Below are positions 20,446 through 30,370 of a stretch of 31,312 nt of DNA, one piece after another; positions within the stretch are counted from its first letter, which is position 1; each line of letters starts with the position of its first letter. Source of the DNA: Hymenoscyphus infarciens (lineage: Eukaryota; Ascomycota; Leotiomycetes; Helotiales; Helotiaceae). The notes below the pieces were generated by a model. It did not search any database, had not been told where the DNA came from, and worked only from the letters and a program-made list of their open reading frames with translations. The DNA lies in assembly GCA_001414345.1 (NCBI GenBank), contig LLCB01000481.1, positions 1 through 31,312 of the forward strand, read 5' to 3'. Position numbers and translations under genes: made by a program.

Positions 20446-21650
20446 GATCAAACTTAGTGTCAAGAAGTCGTCTAGGATAAGAAGGCTTGGATATATGTCT
20501 AGAGGATAGCACTATGGTATGTTAAGTTAACTATTCGTTCTATTAAGTTTAAGGTAGACTTGGCGAATATGTCGATAGTAGATTCCTCTGAGGGTGTAGG
20601 CTTTAGATAGAGTTACTAATTAATTTTGAAATTCTAAATATCAATAAAATTAGTAGTATTTAAATTAAAAATATATTATAAATTACTTCTTAAAACTAGT
20701 TAAATTAACTAATATATATATAAATTTTATAACTTTTTAATTATATTAGATATATTCTAATAGATTTTAGATAAGTGTTTTAAATCTTAAAAAAAGTTAT
20801 TATTTATTAGCAAATATAAAAAATATACTTCGTAATTTATTTATCTCTCTCTTAAAATATATCTTTAATATTATTAATATATTCTTATATTTTAACTACT
20901 TGAAATATATCTTCTTATTTTTAAAAGATCTTTTCTAGTAGAAATAAACGTTCTATATCTACTTTCAAACTAGGTACTATTAATATATTCTTTACTACTT
21001 ATACTATAATAGTATACTATCCTGAATTGTCGGCACTATTCTGAATTGTCGGCATTTATAAAACTACTAATACCTCTATAACTTATAAGAGAGAAGGTAC
21101 TAAAGAGAGTAAGAATCGAATATTATATATTTCGCTTTAAGGCTTTATATATTTAGCTTTAAAGCTCTTATTATTTTAGTAGCTATATTAGAAAAGGCTT
21201 AGTTATTATTCTTATTAAGACTTAGTAGTCTTTAACCTCTTATATATAGATGTTTATACTTAGTATAGAAGAAGAATAGTTTTTCCTTTTCTTCTATATT
21301 AGTACCTAGTATTTATATATATTATTCTATCTTAAACGTAGTCTTATATACCTCTTCGCTAGTAGTATATATTTCGTACTATTATATAAAAAGGAAAAAC
21401 TCTTTTTTACTAGTAATAGCTTTTATAATATCTCTTTTAAACTTATTATTACTTTTTGTTTTAATTTCAATTTAGCCTAGAATTAGACTATTATAACACT
21501 ATTCTTAAATAGCCGAGTAATTAGAGACTACCTAGATAGCTAGTAATACTAGGGTTTAGTATCTATATAGATAGCTAGTAAAAATCGTGTTTTATATATT
21601 AAGAGATTAGAATATACTAAGTATTTCTAAGAATCCTAATAACTCTCTTA
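20446..21650. other. Transition into AT-rich RIP-affected DNA
   Basis: Composition drops sharply from about 20600. No coding sequence can be read. The chromovirus 5' end, including any 5' LTR and tRNA-primer site, should lie here, but I could not define it. The one sharply conserved item is the 19-bp duplicate at 21018-21055. Confidence 0.5.
21018..21055. repeat. Two tandem 19-bp units containing CTGAATTGTCGGCA
   Basis: TATCCTGAATTGTCGGCAC is followed immediately by TATTCTGAATTGTCGGCAT. The two units differ only at one internal C/T and the last base, and keep the GTCGGCA core although surrounding DNA is heavily AT-biased. Confidence 0.85.
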
Positions 21651-21699
21651 GTATAGAGACTATTATATATAATTTAGATAGTTAATATATAATAGTTAT

Positions 21700-21951
21700 C
21701 TAGAAAACTCCTAAATTAACCTCTTTATCTCTTCTCTTTTTAATATTTAATATATTAGATTTAAAAGCGACTCTAGATCTCTTCTAAGCTCTACTTTAAA
21801 GTATAGAGCCTCTCTTTAAGAAAGAAAGTTAAGTACTTATAGAAAGGTTCTTAACTTATTACTAATTACTTAAGAATAAAAGATTATAGAATAATAAAGA
21901 TAAGAGCGTAGCTCTTAAAAGCTAGAGAGATAACTAAGACTTTTCTAATAT
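21700..21951 (+). pseudogene. Chromovirus gag, 5' fragment
   Basis: A plus-strand frame with three to five stops can be followed here (for example KYL*KGS*LITNYLRIKDY and KAREITKTF). It resembles the C-terminal part of fungal gag proteins. The AATAT at 21947-21951 is the target duplication of the element inserted next. The same frame resumes at 24159 after that element. The true gag start is not visible. Confidence 0.5.
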
Positions 21952-22230
21952 TATAATAGTATACCGTTATCCTAGATAGCTGAGAGTACCTGCTATATAT
22001 AAGGTTTCAGTAGTTATTGTCTTATATTATCTGTTTTAGAAAGGTTATATACGTCTAGGCTTTTAGACGTACTTCGTAGGTTCGAGCTTTTATATTAGCC
22101 GACGTATATTATTATTCGACCTCTTATATATTAGTATTACTTAGAGCTATCTTCGCTCTTTACCTTTAGTTTTCGTGTTAATAACTACGAATAGACTACT
22201 TCTCTACTCTACTCCTACCTTATTATTATA
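21952..22230. repeat. 5' LTR of the 2.2-kb element
   Basis: 279 bp, same length as its partner at 23880-24158. Its last bases TATTATA correspond to TATTACA in the partner. Confidence 0.9.
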
Positions 22231-22378
22231 TTAAACTAAAGGTTACTCTTCTTATTAAGCTTCTTAACCTTACTTCTATTCTAGCCTCTCTACTACTAAC
22301 TCTACGAACCTCTTTAAAAACGGCTTTCTAGACTCTTTATTAACGACTCTCGAATTAACACCTAGCTTAAGACCTCTC

Positions 22379-22497
22379 TCTAGCTTCAGATCCCCTTCTT
22401 CTAGTATCTAACCTCTATCTAGCTTCAGATTCCCTCCTTCTAGTATCTAACCCCTATCTAGCATCTTCAGATCCCCCTCTCTCTAGCGTCTACGGAC
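22379..22497. repeat. 39-bp tandem repeat, three units
   Basis: TAGCTTCAGAT-type units start at 22381, 22420 and 22459, each with CTTCTAGTATCTAACC-like 3' parts; the third is diverged. A run of 12 cytosines follows at about 22503-22514. Both are inside the 2.2-kb LTR element. Confidence 0.8.
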
Positions 22498-22880
22498 CTT
22501 AACCCCCCCCCCCCCTCTTTTCGACTTTATATTAAACTAGTTCTACTATAAGACGTTAAATAACCTTCTAAGGCTACCCCCCTTTTCAAAAGACTCTCTA
22601 AACCCTCTCCGACTTATAACCGTATACTAAAATAAATTTAGATAATATATAGATAATAGGTAGATAAGATAGAGGTAAAAGGTATATAAAGAATAAAATA
22701 ATTAGTTAGAGAGATAGAGGATAAAATTATAAGTGAACTTCAAAGTCAAAATCCTATCTCTAAACTCTTACTAATCTAACTCTTATTTGAACCCTCCTTT
22801 GCTTTTAAAAAGCTCTAATTTAGACCTCTTTTATATAAGAGACACTACTACCTCTAATACCTTTCTACTACTTCCTAACT

Positions 22881-23585
22881 CTCGAATCAGATATAAATCA
22901 GTTAAAATACGCTTTCTATTAGAATAAAACTTAGAAGCAAGCTCTTAGCTAAGTTATTACTATTAATCTCGACTAAATATTATCCGACTCCGACTCTAAA
23001 CTTTTCCTTTAATAGTATAAAAGTTAAAAGAGATAGAAGTAGAATTAGAACAAGAATACGCTAAAGAAACGTTTACTTTTTAAGTACAGCTATACTCTAA
23101 GAGATACTAAGTCGGAATAGTTCTTCTATATATAGAATATACCTTAGCTTATTTAAATCCCCTATAATACGATAGCAACTCTTCTTTAAAATCAGAAGAT
23201 AACGATTAAGTCCTTAAGTACTCTTAAAGGGAATAAGGTAATATAATAACTTTAATAATAACTTCGCTTTTAACTAGCTGAAACCCTACTAACTCTAGTA
23301 TAGAGTCTTATAGTCTTTACTTTCTTACTTTCTTTTACTTCTAGTAAGGCTAGAAGTTCTTTTTTATCTAAATTCGACTTAGATACGAATTAGTACGCTC
23401 TTAAAAGAATAGTAACCTCTTAGCTAAGTTATTACTATTATCTATAACATTATCGACTTTTCGTTTCCGACTTTACGTTTTTAAATTCGAATCAGATATA
23501 GATTAGTACACTCTTAAAGTAAGCTCTTAACTAAGTTATTACTATTACTTATAACATTACCTCTCGATATTCGCCTTTAACTCTA
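22881..23585. repeat. Three degenerate ~100-bp repeats inside the 2.2-kb LTR element
   Basis: Copies near 22881-22985, 23370-23460 and 23480-23585 each contain TCGAATCAGATATA-like, then CTCTTA(G/A)CTAAGTTATTACTATTA. A related AGATATAAATC ... AGCTAAGTTATTACTT arrangement occurs in the host chromovirus near 25008-25075. Confidence 0.55.
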
Positions 23586-23879
23586 CTTTAAACTTTTTCT
23601 ACTTTAAACTTTTTTTAATTTTACTTTAAACTTTTTCCGACCTACTAGACAGGATTAGACTCTACTCTTTTAGCAAACGCTTACTTTAATATTAAAGGAT
23701 TAGAAATAAAGTCTCTTTATAAGTATTAACGAATACGATTTAGTACCGACTAATCTACCTTCTCGCTTATAATAAAATCACTAAATATAACAAATATTAT
23801 AACACTTTCACTATCTCGATTCAACTCTAAACGAAAAGAGAGAGAAGACTTAGAATAAGTCTTTTTTAAGAGAGAGGGA

Positions 23880-24158
23880 TATAATAGTATACCGTCATCC
23901 TAGATAGCTAGGAGTACCTGCTATATATAAGGTTTCAGTAGTTATTATCTTATATTATCTGTTTTAAGAAGGTTATATACGTCTAGGCTTTTAGACGTAC
24001 TTTATAGGTTCAGGCTTTTATATTAGCTAACGTATGTTATTATTCGACCTCTTATATATTAGTATTACTTAGAGCTATCTTCGCTCTTTACCTTTAGTTT
24101 TCGCGTTAATAACTACGAATAGACTACTTCTCTACTCTACTCCTACCTTGTTATTACA
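23880..24158. repeat. 3' LTR of the 2.2-kb element
   Basis: 279 bp, preceded by the purine tract ending at 23879 and followed by AATAT at 24159-24163. Its TTATTACA end keeps the canonical CA. Confidence 0.9.
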
Positions 24159-24500
24159 AATATAGACGAGATATAGAGAGTAATCTAGGTTATAGAGACT
24201 AAATATTAAGAAAAAGATAAAAGAATCTAGTAGTAAGATAACTAAATCGCCTAATTAGCGGATTTGGTATAATAGATTAGTAAATACTTATCGAGAAATA
24301 ATTAGAGTCCGAGTCTCCGCTAGTATAAAGTATTACTATTATAGTAAGCCTAGGCATTTTAAACTCGATTACTCTAATCTTCTTAGTATTAATAAGATAG
24401 ATAATTAACTTAAAGAAGAATAACTATCTAAAGAGTACTCTAACTCTAATCTAAGTTAAGAGGAAAATAAAGAGACTTAGATAAAAATTCCTTTCTAAGC
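24159..24500 (+). pseudogene. Chromovirus gag, 3' fragment with zinc knuckle
   Basis: The frame resumes after the nested element. At 24331-24372 codons read Y-YY-Y-SKPR-H-FKLD-Y. This is the CX2CX4HX4C nucleocapsid knuckle with all three Cys codons (TGT/TGC) changed to Tyr by G-to-A, and His and spacing kept. Confidence 0.75.
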
Positions 24501-24589
24501 TTATATAAATATAATCTAATTAGACTTAACCTTTCTAAGCTTATAAGAGGAAAACAGTTTCTTATAAATACTACTCTTAGTATATAGAG

Positions 24590-25480
24590 ATATAGTATTA
24601 AAATATAAGCTTTAGTAGATATAAAAGTAAATAAGTACTTATTTCTAAATCGACTCTTAGCTCTATAATTATCTAAAGTAATAGGTTTATAAATCTAGAA
24701 ACTACTATATTTAGTATCTATTTATAGATATAATAATAGTATTAAAAGCTAAGTAACTTAGTTTATATAACTTTATCTAAATATAAATAAATATTATATT
24801 TATAACTACCTCTTTATTATCTTAGACCTTAGATAATAAGACCTAATTATTAGTAATAAGTAGTTAAACTATTTTAAAGTCCTTCTTAACTTCTTAAAGA
24901 GCTAGATTACTTAGCTAGCTAATTACTCTCTAACTCTCTACTTTAGTAAAAAGATCTTACTTCTACTTTCTAGCTAGAACTAGAAACCTATTTTAGATTA
25001 CTAGTTAGATATAAATCGAAGAGAATACACGATCTACTAATAAGAAAGACATAAAAAGAGTAGACTTATAAATATAGCTAAGTTATTACTTTTATCTATA
25101 ATAATAATATCTCTTAAAACTTTAACCTCTAACTTTAGTTTAAAGCCTCTTTAAACTACTAGTATAGTTCTAAAAAAGTAGACTTTATACTCTTTTATTA
25201 GTAAAATAAGTATAAATACTATATATTTTAATATAAAATAACTAAACTTAGAATTCTATATAACTAGTATCTATAAGCTAGATTAGATTATTAATAAAAG
25301 ATTAGTCTCTCTTTAGAATAATAATAATATAAGAGCTCTAATATAAGCCTAACTCCTAAAATATTATTCTTCTTATAAAGACGTATTATTAAAAGTAGCT
25401 TCTAATAAGCTCTCTTCTTATTATAAATATAACTATAAGATTACTTTAAATAAACTACTTCTTAACTCCTTTTCGCCTTT
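24590..25480 (+). pseudogene. Chromovirus aspartic protease and linker
   Basis: ALVDIK at 24609-24626 corresponds to the ALVD(S/T)G active-site motif, with Gly changed. It is followed by a protease-like YLFLNRLLA segment and, near 24800-24880, by FIILDLR**DLIIS, the family's late conserved FxIxDLGxxDxIIG region. Downstream to 25480 is a less conserved linker. Stops are frequent. Confidence 0.65.
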
Positions 25481-25859
25481 ATATTAATAGTTAACTATAG
25501 AGTTTAAAGCTATAAAGAAGTATCTTATAAAGAACTTAGAGCTAGCTAAGAGGTTTATTATTAATAGTAATAGCTCTTTTACCTCTTTAGTACTCTTTAT
25601 TAAAAAAGCTAATAGTAATAAGTTATAGTTTTATATTAATTATAGAAAGCTAAACACTCTAACCTAAAATAATTCCTACTTAATCTTTTAAATTAATAAG
25701 CTCTTTTTAAGAATAAGAATAGCTAAAATCTTTACTAAGTTAGATATAAGATAAGCTTTTTATTATATTTAAATAGACCTTACTTTAGAAGATATAACTA
25801 TACTTAGAACTAGGTATAGTATATATAAATATAAGGTTCTCTCTTTTAGACTCTATAAT
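25480..25859 (+). pseudogene. Chromovirus reverse transcriptase, 5' part
   Basis: A frame with few stops reads LYF/IKKANSNKL and INYRKLNTLT, then IFTKLDIR*AFYYIRI (motif A, catalytic Asp kept), then TRYSIYKYKVLSFRLYN. This is the fingers and palm up to the FGLxN motif. The frame is interrupted exactly after the Asn codon by the TIR element; AAT at 25857-25859 is the duplicated target. Confidence 0.8.
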
Positions 25860-26633
25860 CTTTAAAGGGTTTTAGTAAGGCTAGTAGACTCTTAATAGAC
25901 TCTTAGATAAGGGTTAAAGCGTTTTAATTATTCGAATATTACGAGACTTCTAAAGATAATCGCTTTTATACCTAAGGCTTAAGTTTTTCTTAAGAGCTAA
26001 AAATCTTTAAGAGTTAAGGTTCTCGCTTAAGAGTTAAAATCGCTTAAGAGTTAAAATCGCTTAAGAGTTAAAATCGCTTAAGAGTTAGAATCGGTTAAGC
26101 CTCGACAGAGGCTAGGTACGTAGAGGCTAGGTACGCTAGTAAGTAGAGAGAGGCTAGAGGTATATACTTCTTTACTATAATAAGAGTAGTATATATACGG
26201 AGTATATAGCCTCTACTAATACGCGTAGTATAACTTTCGCTAAATCGGTCGAATACTTTCTTTATATTATAATAGCGTTAACGTTAATTATTTATAAGTA
26301 ATACTAAGTTATATAAGTACCTCTATCTACTAGGCGTATATGTCTAGTATAGTGCTTCCGCCCGGAGTATAGTTCTTCCGGTTAGTATATACTTATACTA
26401 GTCTTAAAGTGCTTTGACTTTTAAGAGTTATTTAAGAAGTAAAGGCTTTTGATAATTAATTCTCTCTTAAGAATTAAGCTCGCTTAATAGTTAAGGATTT
26501 TAAGCCTTAAAATCCTTAATTATCGCCTAATAGTTAAGGCATCTACTAACTCTTATACGACAATTAATTATACTTGATTATTATACGATAGTCTTTAGAA
26601 AGTCTACCTCTACTATCTAAACCCTATAAGAAT
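25857..26633. mobile_element. TIR element, heavily mutated copy nested in reverse transcriptase
   Basis: The element is 25860-26630 (771 bp) with ends CTTTAAAGGG and CCCTATAAG. AAT flanks it on both sides, at 25857-25859 and 26631-26633. It aligns along its length with the copy at 8273-9005; most differences are C-to-T or G-to-A relative to that copy, plus extra CGCTTAAGAGTTAAAAT units near 26030-26080. No transposase frame. Confidence 0.85.
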
Positions 26634-27560
26634 AGCTCTACTATCTATTAATATTATATAAATAACGTTTTAATTAATTACTTAGATAACTTCTATATTA
26701 CTTACTTAGATAATATTTTAACTTATTTAAATACTATTAAAGAATATAAAAAGTAGGTTAAGAAGGTTTTAAGTTAGTTCTAAGAAATAAGACTCTAGGT
26801 AGATATTAAGAAAAGTAAATTTAGTATTATTAGAGTTAAATACTTAGGATTTATCTTAATTATAAAAGGACTTAAAGTTAATTCTAAAAAGATAAAACCT
26901 TTATAAAACTAGGTTTAACCTACTACTATAATAAGTATAAAGTCTTATCTAAGGTTTATAGGATTTTATAGATAATTTATTAAAAGCTATACTAAAATTA
27001 CTAAACCTTTAACTATAATAATATACTTTTTAAAGCTGTTTCTATAAACGTCTAAATATAATAAAGCCTTTAAAGTACTAAGAACTAGGCTACTTATTAT
27101 ATAAACCTTATACTACTTTAGTCTTAATTATAATATAAAGATAGAAATAGACTTCTTAGAAAGAGTAATAGTAGACGTATTCTTATAATAATATAATAGC
27201 TTTTAGTACTCTATTAGATTCTACTTATACGTCTTAGTTAGCTATAAATTAAACTAGGAGATTTATAATAAAGAACTATCTACTATTATAAAAGCTTTTA
27301 AGAAATAGCGCTTTAAACTTATATTATATTAGAAGTATATTAATATATATTTAGACTATAGATTATTAGAATACTTTATAATAACTAAGCTACTTATAGC
27401 TAAGTAAGTCTAATAGATAGAGTTTTTATTAAACTTTAACTTTTAGATCTAATTTATATTTAAGAAGAGTAATTAAAAAGTAGATATATTAATATAATAT
27501 AAATAAGATCTAAAAACCTATAATTATACTAAATTAGATAACTACTTATATACTCTTTTA
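26631..27560 (+). pseudogene. Chromovirus reverse transcriptase 3' part and RNase H
   Basis: From AAT the codons read NSSTIY*YYINNVL, continuing the FGLxN(A/G)P-xTFQxxIN motif. Y-L-D-N at 26703-26714 is the YLDD catalytic motif with the second Asp changed to Asn. VKYLGFIL follows near 26845-26870. RNase H starts near 27060, with KIEIDFLERVIVDVFL for the TDAS region, a KELSTIIKAFK stretch near 27270 and DYRLLEYF near 27357-27380. Confidence 0.8.
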
Positions 27561-27649
27561 AGATCTAATTAGTTAGACTCTTAAATTAATACTAAACTTA
27601 CTTAGATCTTTTTATAAAAATAGTCTATATCTCTTAATATAATTTAGTT

Positions 27650-28211
27650 AGAGATTATTCTAGAGTTAAGTTTAAATATAATTTAAAAGTTAAAAGAAGA
27701 TAATCTATACTTCTTTTAAAAAGAATATTATAAACTTCTAGATAGATACTCTATCTTATTAGATAATTTACTTCTTTTTAAGAATTAACTTTACGTTTAA
27801 AAGAGTATTAAACTCTATATAAAGCTATCTAAGAAGTTTATAACTAAGTATCTAGTACTTATCTAAGTATAAAAAAGATATACTAGTTATTAGTATAATA
27901 CTACTACTAGGTTAGACTAGGTTTAGACTATAAGAGATATATAGTAAATTATTAAGCTTATAGATACTCTTATTCTTAATAAACTAAGTAATAAGGCTTT
28001 CTCTACCTTCTTTTAGTACTTAACTACTTTATATAATATTTATATATAGATTTTAAATTATTTTTAAAAGATAAATATAGATTTAATACTATATTAGTAT
28101 TTATTAACTAACTTAGAAAGGATTTAATATTAATACTCTACTACTTAACTATAGACGTTAAAAGACTAGCTAAACTTTTTATTTAATAGATTTACTATTT
28201 TAGTTACTACT
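27650..28211 (+). pseudogene. Chromovirus integrase, N-terminal part
   Basis: The frame contains degenerate remains of the zinc-binding N-terminal region and the start of the catalytic core, in which the NIDLILY*Y segment near 28074-28098 stands for the first catalytic Asp region. It is interrupted at CTACT (28207-28211) by the short LTR element. Confidence 0.6.
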
Positions 28212-28394
28212 TGTTATAGAGTGTATACGTGACCTAGCAGACCTATATATAGTTATAAAAGTGCTTCGCACTCTTCTCTCTCTTTAGTAAACGTTTTATA
28301 TACTATACAATTGATTATATTAAATCTACCTTTCTTTTAAGCCTTGACTAGAGTAAGATAATGAAACTATATTTGATACAACTATTCTGTGATA
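28212..28394. repeat. 5' LTR of the short LTR element
   Basis: 183 bp, same length as its partner. It contains GACCTAGCAGACCTATATATAG-type sequence shared exactly with the partner, so the TATATATAG could serve as its promoter. Confidence 0.88.
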
Positions 28395-29312
28395 TAGTAG
28401 TAATGCTATAATTCGATTCTAGATAAGCCTCTATTAAACTACGAACCCTTGCACTTCTATATACGCTCTATTGTATATCTACTAATTCTTACTTCTACTC
28501 CTTACCTCTACTATAATCTTATACTTATATACTTAAATCGAATACTAGCCTATACTAGTACGACCTTATATAGAGCGTATAACTGTCTCCTGAGAAGCTC
28601 GATTAGTAGTAAGTATGACGAAAGGTACTACTCTCCTACACCTTAATTCGCTCTGTTTTGAAACCTATATCTATGAACTTCTCTTTAAGCCTTGCTAAGC
28701 CTTCGATCTACCCTGCTTCGCTGAATCTTTGATCTACCTTAATTCGCTCTGCTCTGTAACCTATATCTGCGAACTCCTCTTTTAGTCCCGAGTCTTTGAT
28801 CTACCTGCCTCGGCATACCTATAGCCTTGCTTTCGTCCTTAAGTAGCTATGGTAACCTCCCCTCTCCTCTCCTCTCCTTGATAAGTCGATAACTCGGACG
28901 TTGCTATAGTAACCGCCTTGCTGCCTACTTAATGATTTCGCATGTCTACTAACTATATGTCTACCGACCTTATATCTTATCCAATTTTTACTCTTACTCC
29001 TTATAGTTATTATACCCCTCTGAGACGTAGTACGGGCTAGTAGAATACGTTCACAAGACACGGTTTAAAGCGTTCTTAAGTAACTCGGAAAGGACTAGTT
29101 ATAGATATACTAGCTAGGGTGTAGATTCCTTAAAGCTTATCTCTGATTAGTAAACTAGTATAGGAAAATAGATAGCTTAAAAGCTCTAGGTTATTTATAT
29201 CTATACTAAGGTACTATACTTAGGGAGGAACCTTACTTAAGGACTAGAAGACGGATTATAGCTTTATTATTTCATTTTAGTCCTTAGAGCTAACCTTTCT
29301 TTTAGAGGGGCA

Positions 29313-29495
29313 TGTTATAAGGTGTACACGTGACCTAGCAGACCTATATATAGTTACGAAAGTACTCTATACTCTCCTCTCTCTTTAGCAGACGTTTTAT
29401 ATACTATATAATTAATTATATTAAATCTACCTTTCTTTTAAGCCTCGACTAGAGTAAGATAACGAAACTACGTTTGATACGACTATCCTATAATA
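29313..29495. repeat. 3' LTR of the short LTR element
   Basis: 183 bp, directly preceded by the purine tract AGAGGGGCA and directly followed by CTACT. Confidence 0.88.
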
Positions 29496-30200
29496 CTACT
29501 CTAAATTGATTACGTCTAATTAAAGACCTTAATTTATATTATTATTTTAAACTAAATTTTATTAAATAATTAATATTAAGCTTAAGCTTAGTACTATCTA
29601 TTATAAATAGAGAGATAGATAGATAAAGATAATAAACTAATATATTAATTAAAGACTAAGACTCTTTATAATCTACTATTAAGATAACTAGAGTAAATTA
29701 ATCCTCTTAATAAATAGAGTATAAATAATACTTCTATACTTATCTATTAGTATAATCTCTTATTAGCTTAAGTTTAGACTTAACCTAAGAACTTTATAGA
29801 ACTAGAATATACTAAAGACTTCTATTCTCTAAGAACGTCTTAACTATAATAAGATAGTAAAAGTAGCTTAATATATATACTCTACTTAAAGAATAGCTAA
29901 AGAGAAAAGAATAGAGAATAGTATAAATTAGTACTAAAGAGCTATTAACTAGGATATAGGAGATAAAGTCTACTTATCTATTAAGAATCTTAAGATAAAT
30001 TATTCTAGCTAAAAGCTTATTAAATAGTAGATAAGACCTTTTAAAATACTAGATTATATAAAATACTCTTATAAGTTAAAACTTCTAGAAAGATTATTAA
30101 TTTATAATGTTTTTACCTTTAATATACTTTTAAAAGATCTAAATACCTCTCTATTAGAATAACAGGCTTTAAAGCCTCTACTAGATATTATTTAAGATAT
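29496..30200 (+). pseudogene. Chromovirus integrase, C-terminal part
   Basis: The frame reads ITSN*RP*F near 29510-29540, the (I/T)SDRGxQF motif with catalytic Asp changed to Asn. STIYYK*RDR*I at 29590-29625 stands for STAYHPQTDGQTE. A YY*DN*SKLI segment and later conserved integrase C-terminal features follow. Stops correspond to Gln and Trp codons. Confidence 0.8.
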
Positions 30201-30204
30201 ATAA

Positions 30205-30370
30205 GAATAGGAGATTTAAGAAATACTTAGTAGTAGACTTTTTAAAAGATAGTTATAATACTAAGTAAAATAAGTTAAATATAATTTAGATCCTACTTAG
30301 TATTTCTTAGATAATTTTCAAGGTTTACTATATTATTTAAGAGACTTTTATACTAATTATCTAAAAGAGC
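30205..30370 (+). pseudogene. Chromovirus chromodomain
   Basis: Codons read EI*EILSSRLFKR then *Y*VK*VKYNLDPT*YFLDNFQG. This matches the chromodomain pattern EVEEILxxR ... YxVKWxGYxxxxxxWxPxxN, with the aromatic-cage Trp codons changed to stops. It ends with a LRDFY helix. Confidence 0.8.

Larger units (their letters stand above)
21947..24163. mobile_element. 2.2-kb LTR element nested in chromovirus gag
   Basis: Two 279-bp LTRs (21952-22230 and 23880-24158) flank about 1.65 kb, and the 5-bp duplication AATAT lies directly outside both. The LTRs begin TATAATAG (TG in the unmutated state, by inference) and end TTATTACA in the 3' copy, the usual TG...CA form. A polypurine tract (AAGAGAGAGGGA) directly precedes the 3' LTR. 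By eye the LTRs differ at about 16 positions, all transitions. The interior is too short for a full pol, and no reverse transcriptase motif is readable, so it is probably non-autonomous. It holds a 39-bp tandem repeat and three degenerate ~100-bp repeats. Confidence 0.88.
28207..29500. mobile_element. 1.28-kb short LTR element nested in integrase
   Basis: Two 183-bp LTRs (28212-28394 and 29313-29495) flank about 0.92 kb, and CTACT is duplicated outside (28207-28211 and 29496-29500). The LTRs start TGTTATA and end in a TATAATA/TGTGATA form of TATAACA. A purine tract AGAGGGGCA precedes the 3' LTR. The base after the 5' LTR starts TAGTAGTAATGC, a possible primer site (TGG.. if one G-to-A is reversed). 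By eye about 23 LTR differences, all transitions. The interior has near-normal composition and two open frames (28449-28646 and 28819-29061 on the minus strand) without pol motifs, so this is TRIM-like. It holds an imperfect duplication near 28648-28735 and 28738-28810. Confidence 0.85.

Noticed and set aside
28449..29061. Two open frames (one per strand) inside the short LTR element as independent genes
   Set aside because: They lie wholly between its LTRs and show no recognisable domain; kept only as part of the element.
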